Notes: generated by a model not told the origin, from the letters alone. Positions 42,983 to 52,407 are shown, counted from the first letter of the stretch. The stretch is 64,000 nt of DNA from Allostella vacuolata (GCA_006739055.1 AP019702.1:1116501-1180500), one strand, 5' to 3'. Made by a program: numbers and translations.

Positions 42983-43897
42983 CTACGCCACGAAGCGCCG
43001 CGCGAACTGCACGAAGGCGCGGGCGACCGCCGAGGGCTCGGTGCGGCGGAAGGCGATCGCCAGCTCGGCGGTCACGGCCATGCCGGCGATCGGCTTGTAG
43101 AGCACGCCCGGCAGCTCGATGCAGCGCAGCGACTGCGGCACCAGCGCCACCCCCAGCCCGACCGCCACCATGCTGGCGATGGTCATGAAGTCGCGCCCCT
43201 CCGGCCCGGTGCGGGGGAAGAACCCGGCCTGGCGGCAGGCGACGAAGGTGTGGTGGTGGAAGCTGACCCCCGGCGGATGGTGCGGCAGGATGAAGACCTC
43301 GCTGCCGAGCCGGTCGAGCGGGATCTCCGGCAGGGGAGCGAGGGGGTGGTCGGCGGGGATCGCCAGCAGGACCGGCTCGTGCAGGATCGACAGGGTGGTG
43401 ATCCCGAGCGGGATGTCGACCGGCGGCCGGATGAAGCAGATGTCCAGCCGGCCGTCCTCGATCGCCGCCAGCTGCGGCCGCATCTCCATCTCCGCGATGT
43501 GCAGCTCGGCATCGGGATGGGTCTGGCGGAAGCCGTAGATCATCGAGGTCAGCACGCCGACATAGGCGGCCGAGGCGACGTAGCCGATCGACAGCCGGCC
43601 GAGCTCGCCGCGCCCGGCGCGCCGGGCGGCGACCAGGGACTGTTCCGCCTGGGCGAGTGTCCGGGTGGCGCCCGCCACCAGCAGCTCGCCCGCCGTCGTC
43701 AGGCGCACCGCGCGCTGGGTGCGGTCGACCAGCGTGGCGCCGACGATCTCCTCCAGCCGCTTGATCTGCTGGCTGAGGCCCGGCTGGGCGATGCCGAGGC
43801 GCTGCGCCGCGCGGCCGTAGTTCATCTCCTCGGCCAGGGCCAGGAAGTAGCGCAGGTGGCGCAGCTCCAGCCCGCCGGACCTGGGATCGTCGGTCAT
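42983..43897 (-). CDS. LysR-family transcriptional regulator
   Basis: The 304-residue protein has the LysR HTH close to the N-terminus (LRHLRYFLALAEEMNYGRAA, then RLGIAQPGLSQQIKRLE) and a type-2 periplasmic-binding effector domain; the motif ELRHLRYF is typical of the BenM/CatM/CbbR-like branch. ATG 43897 puts the HTH at residue ~14; longer in-frame starts run into repeat DNA. It is divergent from the CoA-transferase/GGT/ABC block and carries a TAGT-N11-ACTA site before its start, so it likely autorepresses and controls that block. Confidence 0.9.
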   Translation of the reverse strand: MTDDPRSGGLELRHLRYFLALAEEMNYGRAAQRLGIAQPGLSQQIKRLEEIVGATLVDRTQRAVRLTTAGELLVAGATRTLAQAEQSLVAARRAGRGELGRLSIGYVASAAYVGVLTSMIYGFRQTHPDAELHIAEMEMRPQLAAIEDGRLDICFIRPPVDIPLGITTLSILHEPVLLAIPADHPLAPLPEIPLDRLGSEVFILPHHPPGVSFHHHTFVACRQAGFFPRTGPEGRDFMTIASMVAVGLGVALVPQSLRCIELPGVLYKPIAGMAVTAELAIAFRRTEPSAVARAFVQFARRFVA

Positions 43898-43928
43898 CGC
43901 CGCTTTCCAGAACTGCGACTTATCAAAA

Positions 43929-43947
43929 TAGTGCCGACCAAATACTA
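43929..43947. promoter_or_regulatory. LysR-type operator TAGT-N11-ACTA
   Basis: TAGT (43929-43932) and ACTA (43944-43947) are inverted and separated by 11 bases, containing the T-N11-A core of LysR-type regulator boxes. The site lies 32-50 bases upstream of the LysR start codon in an A/T-rich stretch (43921-43955) unusual for this genome, consistent with the divergent promoter region. Confidence 0.55.
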
Positions 43948-44070
43948 GACTGATCGTTTCGCGAGCGTCAATCATCCGGGCCGGAGCAGACGATTCCCAT
44001 CGGAGCATCCGACCCGCCCGCGATGAAACAGGCGGAGAGCTGTCGGGAGGCAGCGTTGGCCACTGGCCAA

Positions 44071-44169
44071 AGCGTCCCTCGACCAGGCTCGGGATGAGGA
44101 TTTTCCTTTTTCCACAAGCCTTAGTGCCAGGGAAGAAGCTCCTCATCCCGAGCCTGGTCGAGGGACGCT
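44071..44169. repeat. Palindromic repeat pair (REP/BIME-like), copy 2
   Basis: Arms 44071-44099 and 44141-44169 are perfect 29-bp reverse complements around a 41-base middle. Outer parts equal those of the 38.8-kb pair (AGCGTCCCTCGA and CGGGATGAGG), but the centre is CCAGGCT instead of CTTCGCT, changed in both arms so that pairing is retained. Confidence 0.9.
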
Positions 44170-44221
44170 ACGACCGAGGGGCAGCGTCTTGTTTCCATCA
44201 AACGGTGGAGTGGCAGGTTTC

Positions 44222-45442
44222 ATGGGTCCATTGGACGGAGTGCGCATCCTCGACCTCACCACGGTGCTGATGGGCCCCTATGCGACGACCATCCTGGGCG
44301 ACATGGGCGCGGACGTGGTCAAGGTGGAGAGCCCGCAGGGCGACATCATCCGCCAGGTCGGCCCGAGCCGCAGCGGCGAGATGGGCGGCATGTTCCTGCA
44401 CGCCAACCGCAGCAAGCGCAGCATCGTCGTCGACCTGAAGCACCCGGACGGCCGCGCCGTCGTGCTGCGGCTAGCCGAGACCGCGGACATCCTGATCTAC
44501 AATGTCCGCCCCCAGGCGATGGCCCGGCTCGGGCTCGGCTACGAGGCGGTGTCGGCCGCCAACCCCGGCATCATCTATGCGGGCGCCTTCGGCTACGGGC
44601 AGGACGGGCCCTATGCCGCCCGGCCCGCCTATGACGACCTGATGCAGGGTGCGGCCGGCATCCCGGCCCTGCTGGCGGCGACCGGCGACGGCACTCCGCG
44701 CTACGTGCCGATCAACATCGCCGACCGCATGGTCGGGCTGCATGCGGTCAATGCGGTGCTGGCGGCGCTGCGCTTCCGGGACCGCACCGGGCGCGGCCAG
44801 CGCATCGACATCCCGATGTTCGAGACCGTGGTCAGCCTGGTGATGGGTGACCACATGGGCGGCCTCAGCTACGCGCCGCCGCTCGACCAGGGCGGCTATG
44901 CCCGGCTGCTGGCGCGCAGCCGGCGGCCCTACCGCACCGCCGACGGCCACCTGTGCGTGCTGCTCTATACCGATCGCCACTGGCGCTGCTTCCTCGAGGC
45001 GGTCGGCCGCGCGGACCTGCTGGACGACCCGCGCTTCGCCACCCATGCCAGCCGGATCGGCCATATCGAGGCCCTGTACGAGGCGGTGGCCGGCATCTTC
45101 CCCGAAAGGACGACGGCCGACTGGCAGGCGCTGCTGGCCCGGCTCGACGTGCCCTACACCCCGATGCACACGCTGGAATCGATCGTCGAGGACGAGCATC
45201 TGCGCGCGGTCGGATTCTTCCCGGTGGTCGAGCATCCGGCCGAAGGCGCGGTCCGCTCGATGCGGGTGCCGAGCCGGTGGAGCGAGAGCCAGCCCGAGCC
45301 GAGCCGCCTTGCGCCGCTGCTCGGCCAGCACACGCGCGAGGTTCTGGCGGAACACGGCCTGTCGGCCGAGCGCATCGATCATCTGATCGAGACGGGAGCG
45401 GTCGTCCAGCACGCCGGGGGCTCTGAGAAGCCCGAGTTATAG
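44222..45442 (+). CDS. Family III CoA-transferase (CaiB/BaiF)
   Basis: The 406-residue protein has GPLDGVRILDLTTVLMGPYATTILGD (opening motif), KVESPQGD, the catalytic Asp138 in RPAYDDLMQGAAG, and RTGRGQRIDIPMFETV. Class III enzymes move CoA between carboxylic acids such as oxalate/formate, carnitine or benzylsuccinate. ATG 44222 (MGPLDGV) matches family starts; an upstream TTG would add 11 residues. It heads a rightward series with a gamma-glutamyltransferase-like gene and a peptide-type ABC transporter. Confidence 0.92.
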   Translation: MGPLDGVRILDLTTVLMGPYATTILGDMGADVVKVESPQGDIIRQVGPSRSGEMGGMFLHANRSKRSIVVDLKHPDGRAVVLRLAETADILIYNVRPQAMARLGLGYEAVSAANPGIIYAGAFGYGQDGPYAARPAYDDLMQGAAGIPALLAATGDGTPRYVPINIADRMVGLHAVNAVLAALRFRDRTGRGQRIDIPMFETVVSLVMGDHMGGLSYAPPLDQGGYARLLARSRRPYRTADGHLCVLLYTDRHWRCFLEAVGRADLLDDPRFATHASRIGHIEALYEAVAGIFPERTTADWQALLARLDVPYTPMHTLESIVEDEHLRAVGFFPVVEHPAEGAVRSMRVPSRWSESQPEPSRLAPLLGQHTREVLAEHGLSAERIDHLIETGAVVQHAGGSEKPEL

Positions 45443-45556
45443 AAGTTCTGTTTGATGCCTATTGGACTGCTCAGTTTCCCGATTCATACAATCCCCTGTC
45501 ACGGCATTGCCTTTCACCAGGGCCGGCCGGGACACGGGTGGACAGATGCGGGGGGC

Positions 45557-47284
45557 ATGCGGGCGATGACGGACAGCGGTTGGCGCGGACGGGCCGGAAC
45601 GGTCTTCGCGTGCGAGAAGACCCCGGTGACGGCCTCCCGCGGCATGGTCGTCACCAACCACCCGCTGGCGTCGGCGGCCGCGGTCGAGATGCTGGCGATG
45701 GGCGGCAACGCCATCGACGCCACCATCGCCGCCCTGTTCACGCTGACCGTCGTCGAGCCGATGATGGTCGGCATCTATGGCGGCGGCACCGCCCTGATCC
45801 GTCTGGCGGACGGGCGCGAGGTGATCATCGACGGGCTGGCGACCGCGCCGGCCGACGCCCGGCCGGACAGCTACACGCCCGTGTCCGACAGCTGGCCCGA
45901 CTACATGGAGACCGAAGGGCGCCGCAATCGCGTGGGCGCCTCGGCCGTGCCGGTGCCGGGCAACCTGAAGGCCTGGTGCGAGACGCTGGAGAGCTTCGGC
46001 ACGCTCTCCCTGAAGCAGGTGATGGAGCCGGCGATCCGCCATGCCGCCAAGGGCTTCGTCGTCACCCCCTACCTGTCGTCCTGCATCGAGGAGACGGCGG
46101 CCGACCTGGCGCTCGACCCGCACATCTCGGCCATGTTCCTGCCGGGCGGCAAGCCGCTCGACGACGGCGTCCTGCTGGTCCAGCACGACTATGCCCGGAC
46201 CCTGACCGAGATCGCCGAGCATGGGCCCGACCATCTCCATGGCGGCCCGCTCGGCCGCAAGGTGGCGGACTACCTGCGGTCGGCCGGCTCGTTCGTGTCC
46301 CTCGACGACCTCGCCCGCTATCGCACGGTGCGGCGCGAGCCGGTGCGGGCCAGCTATCGCGGGGTCGACATCGTCGGCGTCCATCCGCCGGCCACGGGCG
46401 GCGTGCATGTCGCCCAGATGCTGAACCTGATGGAGGCGTTCGACGTGCGGGCGCTGGGCTTCGGCACGCCCGAGACGACGCACCTGATGCTGGAGGCGCT
46501 CAAGATCGCTGCCGTCGACCGGCGCGCCGCCACCGCCGACCCGGCCTTCGTCGACGTGCCGGTCGCCCGGCTGATCTCCAAGGCCTATGCCGAGCTGCGC
46601 CGGTCCGAGATCGCGCTCGACCGCGCCGGCAGCTTCAAGGCCCGGGTGCTGGAGGTGGAATCGGCCAATACCACCCACGTCACCATCGCCGACGGGGCCG
46701 GCAACGTCGTCACCTCGACGCAGACCATCAACAGCCTGTTCGGCGCCCGCATCCTGATCCCCGGCACCGGGATCATCCCCACCAACTACATGTACCTGTT
46801 CGACCCGCACCCGGGGAACGCCTTGTCGCTGCAGCCCGGCAAGCGCATCACCAGCGGCATCTCGGCCACCATCGCCATGAAGGGCGGCCGGCCCTGGTTC
46901 GCGCTCGGCCTGCCCGGCGCCCACCGCATCCCCTCGGCCGTCTTCCAGGCGATCCTCAACATCGTCGACCACGGCATGAGCCTGCAGGAAGCGGTCGAGG
47001 CGCCGCGCCTGTTCACCTGGGGCCAGGAGGCCGAGATGGAGCGCGGCTTCCCCGAGGCGGTGCGCAGCCGGCTGGCCGCGATGGGCCACGACGTGCTGGC
47101 GGTCGACCATGTCGCGGGCGGCATGGGCGCCATCCAGTTCAACGACGACGGCAGCATGACCGGCGCCTCCTGCTGGCGCGCCGACGGCACGCCGATGGGC
47201 GTGGGCGGCGGCCTCGCCCGGCGCAAGACGGCCTTCTGGCCCGACCCGACCCGCAACCGCCCGACCCGTAACCGGCAGCGATAG
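45557..47284 (+). CDS. Gamma-glutamyltransferase-family Ntn hydrolase
   Basis: The 575-residue proenzyme has MVVTNHPLASAAAVEMLAMGGNAIDA, and the autocleavage nucleophile is Thr372 in NTTHVTIADG, so a ~370-residue large and ~200-residue small subunit are expected. The usual oxyanion GG of GGT (SPGGSRI) is LPGAHRI here, and no signal peptide is seen, suggesting a cytoplasmic member acting on something other than glutathione (oxamate amidohydrolases and acylases share this fold). ATG 45557 is chosen; 45566 is equally possible. It lies within the ABC transporter block. Confidence 0.85.
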   Translation: MRAMTDSGWRGRAGTVFACEKTPVTASRGMVVTNHPLASAAAVEMLAMGGNAIDATIAALFTLTVVEPMMVGIYGGGTALIRLADGREVIIDGLATAPADARPDSYTPVSDSWPDYMETEGRRNRVGASAVPVPGNLKAWCETLESFGTLSLKQVMEPAIRHAAKGFVVTPYLSSCIEETAADLALDPHISAMFLPGGKPLDDGVLLVQHDYARTLTEIAEHGPDHLHGGPLGRKVADYLRSAGSFVSLDDLARYRTVRREPVRASYRGVDIVGVHPPATGGVHVAQMLNLMEAFDVRALGFGTPETTHLMLEALKIAAVDRRAATADPAFVDVPVARLISKAYAELRRSEIALDRAGSFKARVLEVESANTTHVTIADGAGNVVTSTQTINSLFGARILIPGTGIIPTNYMYLFDPHPGNALSLQPGKRITSGISATIAMKGGRPWFALGLPGAHRIPSAVFQAILNIVDHGMSLQEAVEAPRLFTWGQEAEMERGFPEAVRSRLAAMGHDVLAVDHVAGGMGAIQFNDDGSMTGASCWRADGTPMGVGGGLARRKTAFWPDPTRNRPTRNRQR

Positions 47285-47327
47285 CCGACCCCCTCCGGGG
47301 CCAACCAACGAACAGGGAACCCGCAAG

Positions 47328-48908
47328 ATGATGAACCGTCGCGATCTCGCCTCCCTCCTGCTCGCCGGCCTGGCGACCGTCACGCTGATCGGCGGCCCGG
47401 CCGCCGCGGCCGAGCCGAAAACCCTGAAGGTGTCCCCGCACGCGTCCTTGCGGGTCCTCGACCCGATCACGACCAACGCCTACATCACCCGCAACCACGG
47501 CTATCTCGTCTACGACACCCTGTTCTCGATGGATGCCGGCTTCCGGCCGCAGCCGCAGATGGTGCAGAGCTGGACGGTCAGCGACGACAAGCTCACCTAC
47601 GACTTCGTCCTGCGCGACGGCCTGGCCTTCCATGACGGGGCACCCGTCACGGCCGAGGACTGCGTCGCGTCCCTGCAGCGCTGGGCCAAGCGCGACCTGG
47701 TCGGGCGCCGGCTGGCGGCGGCGACGGCGGAGATGAAGGCGGTCGACCCGCGCACCATCCGCATCGTGCTGAAGGCGCCGTTCGGCCAGATGCTGCAGGC
47801 CTTGTCGAAGCCGAGCTCGTTCGTGCCCTTCATCATGCCCAAGCGCATCGCCGACACCCCGCCCGACCAGAACATCACCGAGATCGTGGGCTCGGGGCCC
47901 TTCAAGTTCGTCGCGGGCGAGTTCCAGCCGGGGGTCAAGGTCGTCTATGAGCGCAACACCGCCTATGTGCCGCGCAGCGAGGCGCCGAGCGCCATGGCCG
48001 GCGGCAAGGTGGCCAAGGTCGACCGCATCGAGTGGATCTCGTTCCCCGACATGCAGGCATCGGTCAATGCCCTGAAGAAGGGCGAGATCGACCTGATCGA
48101 GAACATGACGGCCGACGTCAAGGCGACGCTCGACGGTGCGGCCGACGTCGTCATCCAGAAGCGGTCGGGCAAGTCGGCCGCGACCATCCGCTTCAACTGG
48201 TCGCAGCCGCCCTTCAGCGACGTCAAGGTCCGCAAGGCGGTGCAGCTCGCCGTCAGCCAGCGCGACTACATGGACGCGATCATCGGCGACGAAGACGCCT
48301 ACCAGATCTGTCCGTCCATGTTCATCTGCGGCACGCCCATGGAATCGAACGCGGGCGTGGTCGGCACCGTGGAGGCGGACCTCGCCAAGGCCAAGGCGAT
48401 GCTGGCCCAGTCGAGCTACAAGGGCGAGCGGGTGGTGCTGATCACCCCCAACATCGTCAGCTTCTCGGGGCTGGCGCCGCTGACGCAGCAGGTGCTGCGC
48501 TCGATCGGCATCAATGCCGAGATCCAGACCATGGAGTGGAGCACCTTCCTGTCGCGCCGCACGCTGGAGAAGCCGGTGGCGGAGGGCGGCTGGAACCTCG
48601 CCAACGCGGTGTTCACCACGCTCGACCTCTATTCGCCGCTCGCCAACCTGAACTTCGACGCGCGCGGGCCCGGCGCCTACACCGGCTTCGTCAACGACCC
48701 GAAGACCGAGGCGCTGAAGAACACCTTCGCCGCGGAATCCGACCCCGCGAAGCAGAAGGCGATCGCCGAAGAGATGCAGACCCGCGCCTACGACCAGGTC
48801 TTCTACATTCCGCTCGGCATCTACAACAACTTCGCGGCCTATCGCTCGAACGTCCGCAACTTCATCGACTCCTCGATCCCGGTCTTCTGGGGCATCGAGA
48901 AGAACTGA
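47328..48908 (+). CDS. ABC transporter substrate-binding protein (dipeptide/oligopeptide type)
   Basis: The 526-residue protein has a twin-arginine-like or Sec signal (MMNRRDLASLLLAGLATV to AAAAEP) and the SBP_bac_5 domain: HASLRVLDPITTNAY, YDFVLRDGLAFHDGAPVTAEDC and IENMTADVKATLDG. It delivers its ligand to the permease pair encoded immediately downstream. It follows the GGT-like gene by 43 bases, and the ligand may be the substrate of that enzyme. Probably a gamma-glutamyl or short-peptide-like compound, but this is inferred from context. Confidence 0.92.
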   Translation: MMNRRDLASLLLAGLATVTLIGGPAAAAEPKTLKVSPHASLRVLDPITTNAYITRNHGYLVYDTLFSMDAGFRPQPQMVQSWTVSDDKLTYDFVLRDGLAFHDGAPVTAEDCVASLQRWAKRDLVGRRLAAATAEMKAVDPRTIRIVLKAPFGQMLQALSKPSSFVPFIMPKRIADTPPDQNITEIVGSGPFKFVAGEFQPGVKVVYERNTAYVPRSEAPSAMAGGKVAKVDRIEWISFPDMQASVNALKKGEIDLIENMTADVKATLDGAADVVIQKRSGKSAATIRFNWSQPPFSDVKVRKAVQLAVSQRDYMDAIIGDEDAYQICPSMFICGTPMESNAGVVGTVEADLAKAKAMLAQSSYKGERVVLITPNIVSFSGLAPLTQQVLRSIGINAEIQTMEWSTFLSRRTLEKPVAEGGWNLANAVFTTLDLYSPLANLNFDARGPGAYTGFVNDPKTEALKNTFAAESDPAKQKAIAEEMQTRAYDQVFYIPLGIYNNFAAYRSNVRNFIDSSIPVFWGIEKN

Positions 48909-48939
48909 GGCGGCGGACGGTACCCCGGGAGCACGCGGC

Positions 48940-49881
48940 ATGGGCTATCTGATCCTGAAGCGGATCGCGGCCGCGGTCCCGGTGGTGCTGGTGGTCGCCA
49001 CCATCGTCTTCTTCCTGCTGCGCCTCAGCCCCGGCGATCCCGCCATGGTGCTGGCGGGCGACATGGCGAGCCCCCAGGACGTGGCGGAGATCCGCGCCCG
49101 CCTGGGGCTCGACCGGCCGCTGCCCGTCCAGTACGCGACCTGGCTGGGGGAGATGGCGCGCGGCAATTTCGGCGTCTCCATCCTGTCCAAGCAGCCGGTC
49201 CTGGACCTGATCCGGGCGCGGCTGGAGCCGACCTTCGTCCTGGCCTTCTGCGCCATCGTCCTGACGGTGCTGCTGGCCGTGCCGCTGGGGGCGATCGCGG
49301 CCTGGTACCACAACAGCTGGATCGACCGCGTGGTGATGGCGATGTCGGTGGCGGGGTTCTCGATCCCGGCCTTCGTCATCGGCTACCTGCTGATCCTGGG
49401 CTTCTCCATGTCGCTCGATCTCTTTCCGAGCCAGGGCTATGTCAGCCCGTTCGACGATCCGCTGGCGGCCGCCCGCCATCTGGTGCTGCCGTCGCTGACG
49501 CTGGCGGTCGTCTTCATGGCGCTGATCGCCCGGGTTACCCGGTCGAGCGTGCTCGACGTGCTGGGCGAGGATTTCGTGCGCACCGCGCGCGCCAAGGGCA
49601 ATGTCGAGCGCCGGGTGCTGTGGCGCCACGCCCTGCCGAACGCGGCGATCCCGATCATCACCGTCATCGGCGTCGGCGTCGCCCTGCTGATCAGCGGGGT
49701 GGTGGTGACCGAGAGCGTCTTCAACATACCGGGCGTCGGCCTGCTGACCATCGATGCGATCCTGGCCCGCGACTACCCGATCGTGCAGGGGCTGATCCTC
49801 TTCTTCGCGCTCGTGTTCGTGGGCGTCAACCTGCTGATCGACATCATCTATGTCGTCGTCGACCCGCGCATCCGGTACTGA
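48940..49881 (+). CDS. ABC transporter permease, DppB type
   Basis: The 313-residue inner-membrane protein has six predicted spans, the DppB N-terminus MGYLILKRIAAAVPVVLVV, SPGDPAMVLAGD, and the EAA-loop-like segment DFVRTARAKGNVERRVLWRHALPNA that contacts the ATPase. It starts 31 bases after the binding-protein stop and ends four bases before the second permease ATG. Part of a complete dipeptide/nickel-type importer. Confidence 0.95.
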   Translation: MGYLILKRIAAAVPVVLVVATIVFFLLRLSPGDPAMVLAGDMASPQDVAEIRARLGLDRPLPVQYATWLGEMARGNFGVSILSKQPVLDLIRARLEPTFVLAFCAIVLTVLLAVPLGAIAAWYHNSWIDRVVMAMSVAGFSIPAFVIGYLLILGFSMSLDLFPSQGYVSPFDDPLAAARHLVLPSLTLAVVFMALIARVTRSSVLDVLGEDFVRTARAKGNVERRVLWRHALPNAAIPIITVIGVGVALLISGVVVTESVFNIPGVGLLTIDAILARDYPIVQGLILFFALVFVGVNLLIDIIYVVVDPRIRY

Positions 49882-49885
49882 CGCG

Positions 49886-50773
49886 ATGGCGCTCGCCTCC
49901 GCCCCGCCGCCGTCGCCGGCCCGACGGCTGCTCGCCACCGGCGCCGGCCTGGCGCGCAGCCGCACCCTGGTGATCGGCGGCGGCCTGCTGCTGCTGCTGG
50001 TCCTGCTGTCGCTCTGCGCCTCCTGGGTCACGGCGACCGATCCGCTGCAGATCCGCCCGCGGGCGCGCCTGCGGGCGCCGGACTGGACCTACCTGTTCGG
50101 CACCGACTCCCTCGGCCGCGACGTCTTCAGCCGGGTGCTGCATGGCGGCCAGGTGTCGCTGATGGTGGGCCTGCTCTCGGCCGCGCTCGCCGCGGCGGTC
50201 GGCACCGCGGTCGGTCTGCTGGCGGGCATCTCGCGGCTGGTCGATGCGGTCGTCATGCGGGTGGTGGACGGGCTGATGGCCATCCCCTCGCTGCTGCTGG
50301 CGGTCGCCATCGTCTCGCTGGTCGGCCCCAACCTGCTGTCGATCGTCTCGGCCATCGCTATCGCCGAGGTGCCGCGGGTGACCCGCCTGGTGCGCGGCGT
50401 CGTGCTGACGGTGCGCGAGGAGCCTTACGTCCGGGCGGCCGAGGGCCTCGGCATCCCGACGCCGCTGCTGCTGGTGCGCCATATCCTGCCGAGCTGCATC
50501 GCGCCGCTCGTCGTGCAGACGACCCACATGATCGCGGCTGCCATCCTGGCCGAGGCGGTGCTGGGCTTCCTCGGCGTCGGCTTCCCGCCCGAACTGCCGA
50601 CCTGGGGCAACATCCTGGCCGAGGGCCGGCCGGTCTTCCAGCGCGCGCCCTGGACCATCGTCTTCCCCGGCCTGTTCCTCGGCGCGACGGTGCTGGCGGT
50701 CAACATCCTGGGCGACGGGTTGCGCGACCGGCTCGACCCGCGGCTCGCCCGCACCGTGAAGGCGACGCCATGA
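49886..50773 (+). CDS. ABC transporter permease, DppC type
   Basis: The 295-residue protein has an N-terminal span typical of DppC (LVIGGGLLLLLVLLSLCASW), FGTDSLGRDVFSRVLHGGQV, and the coupling loop EEPYVRAAEGLGIPTPLLLVRH. It pairs with the DppB-type permease. ATG 49886 lies just after the preceding stop; an earlier in-frame start would overlap by 32 bases and is less likely. Its TGA overlaps the ATPase ATG (ATGA). Confidence 0.95.
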   Translation: MALASAPPPSPARRLLATGAGLARSRTLVIGGGLLLLLVLLSLCASWVTATDPLQIRPRARLRAPDWTYLFGTDSLGRDVFSRVLHGGQVSLMVGLLSAALAAAVGTAVGLLAGISRLVDAVVMRVVDGLMAIPSLLLAVAIVSLVGPNLLSIVSAIAIAEVPRVTRLVRGVVLTVREEPYVRAAEGLGIPTPLLLVRHILPSCIAPLVVQTTHMIAAAILAEAVLGFLGVGFPPELPTWGNILAEGRPVFQRAPWTIVFPGLFLGATVLAVNILGDGLRDRLDPRLARTVKATP

Positions 50774-52407
50774 CCGCGCCGGCGGCCGCGCCGGACCCGA
50801 TCCTGGAGGTGCGCGACCTGACGGTCTCGCTGCCGGGCGGCCTCGATCGCGCCAACGCGGTGGAGGGGCTGGGCTTCGACGTCCATCGCCGGCAGATCGT
50901 CTGCCTGGTGGGCGAATCCGGCTCCGGCAAGTCGGTCACGGCCGCAGCCGTGATGCAGCTGCTGCCGCGCCGCGTACTGCGGGTGACCGGCGGCACCATC
51001 CGCCTGGAAGGCCGCGACCTGACCGCGGCCGGCGCCGCCCAGATGTGCCGGCTGCGCGGCAACCGCATGGCCATGGTGTTCCAGGAGCCGCTGACCGCGC
51101 TCAACCCGGTCATGCGCATCGGCACGCAGATCGCCGAGGTGCTGCGCATCCATCGCCCCGACATGGCCGCGGCCGAGGTCGAGGCGCGGGTCCTGGCCCT
51201 GATGGAGGATGTCCGCCTGCCGGACCCGGCGGCCCTGCGCCGGGTCTATCCGCACCAGATCTCCGGCGGGCAGCGGCAGCGGGTGATGATCGCCATGGCG
51301 CTGGCGCTGGAGCCGGCGCTGATCATCGCCGACGAGCCGACCACCGCGCTCGACGTCACCACCCAGGCACAGATCCTGCGCCTCTTCCGCGACCTGCTGA
51401 CCCACCATGACAGCGGCGTGCTGCTGATCACCCATGATTTCGGGGTGGTGGCCGACGTGGCCGACCATGTCGTGGTCATGCGCCACGGCCGGATGGTGGA
51501 AAGCGGCCCGCCCGGCCAGGTGCTGACCCGGCCGTCCCATCCCTACACCCGGATGCTGATCGACGCGGTGCCGCGCTTCCGCTTCCGCGCGGCGGTGCCG
51601 GCGGCCGCCGCCCCGGCGCTCCAGGTCAGCAACCTCCAGCTCACCTACCGCAGCCGCAGCTTCACGGGGAAGAAGCGCGAGACGCATGCGCTGGACGACG
51701 TGTCGTTCACCATCGACCCGGGCGAGACGCTGGGCATCGTCGGCGAATCCGGCTCGGGCAAGACGACGCTCGCCCGGTGCCTGCTGCGCTTCGAGATGCC
51801 GGACAGCGGGCAGATCCGGTTCGGCGGCCGCGACCTGGCGGCGGCCTCCCGTCGCGACCTGCGCGACCATCGCCGGCGCATCCAGATGGTGTTCCAGGAT
51901 CCCTACAAGTCGCTCAACCCGCGCCGCCATGTCGGGCAGTCGCTGGTCGAGGGGCCGGTCCACCACGGCGTGCCGAAGCGCGAGGCGGCGGAGCGGGCGG
52001 CCGGACTGCTGGAGATGGTCGGCCTCGGCGGCGACGCCATGCGCCGCTTCCCGCACGAATTCTCGGGCGGGCAGCGCCAGCGCATCTGCATCGCCCGCGC
52101 GCTCGCCATGGAGCCGGAGATCATCGTGGCGGACGAGCCGGTGTCGGCGCTCGACGTCTCGGTCCAGGCCCAGGTGCTGGAGCTGTTCGAGGAACTGCGC
52201 CGCCGCATCGGCTTCTCGATGCTGTTCATCACCCACGACCTGCGCATCGCGTCGAACATCTGCGACCGGGTCGGCGTCATGCATCGCGGCCGGCTGGTGG
52301 AGATCGGCCGCACCGAGGACATCTTCCGCAACCCCGGGCACGCCTACACCCGCGAGCTGCTGGCGGCGGTGCCGGGCGGGGCGCTCGGGACGGCAGGGGA
52401 GCGATAG
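50770..52407 (+). CDS. Fused double ABC ATPase, DppD-DppF type
   Basis: The 545-residue protein contains two nucleotide-binding domains in one chain. The first has Walker A GESGSGKSVTAA, signature SGGQRQRVMIAMAL and Walker B LIIADEPTTALD. The second has GESGSGKTTLAR, FSGGQRQRICIARAL and IIVADEPVSALD. Such fusions power dipeptide, glutathione (GsiA-like) or oligopeptide import, and the GsiA-like layout fits a gamma-glutamyl substrate. All catalytic residues are present. It is the last transporter gene and is followed by parDE. Confidence 0.95.
   Translation: MTAPAAAPDPILEVRDLTVSLPGGLDRANAVEGLGFDVHRRQIVCLVGESGSGKSVTAAAVMQLLPRRVLRVTGGTIRLEGRDLTAAGAAQMCRLRGNRMAMVFQEPLTALNPVMRIGTQIAEVLRIHRPDMAAAEVEARVLALMEDVRLPDPAALRRVYPHQISGGQRQRVMIAMALALEPALIIADEPTTALDVTTQAQILRLFRDLLTHHDSGVLLITHDFGVVADVADHVVVMRHGRMVESGPPGQVLTRPSHPYTRMLIDAVPRFRFRAAVPAAAAPALQVSNLQLTYRSRSFTGKKRETHALDDVSFTIDPGETLGIVGESGSGKTTLARCLLRFEMPDSGQIRFGGRDLAAASRRDLRDHRRRIQMVFQDPYKSLNPRRHVGQSLVEGPVHHGVPKREAAERAAGLLEMVGLGGDAMRRFPHEFSGGQRQRICIARALAMEPEIIVADEPVSALDVSVQAQVLELFEELRRRIGFSMLFITHDLRIASNICDRVGVMHRGRLVEIGRTEDIFRNPGHAYTRELLAAVPGGALGTAGER

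Larger units (their letters stand above)
43898..44221. other. 324-bp divergent intergenic region with operator and repeat pair
   Basis: Between the divergent LysR and CoA-transferase genes lie the A/T-rich operator region (43921-43955) and one repeat pair (44071-44169). No coding sequence is supported. A rightward promoter must read through or start beyond the hairpin. Confidence 0.6.
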
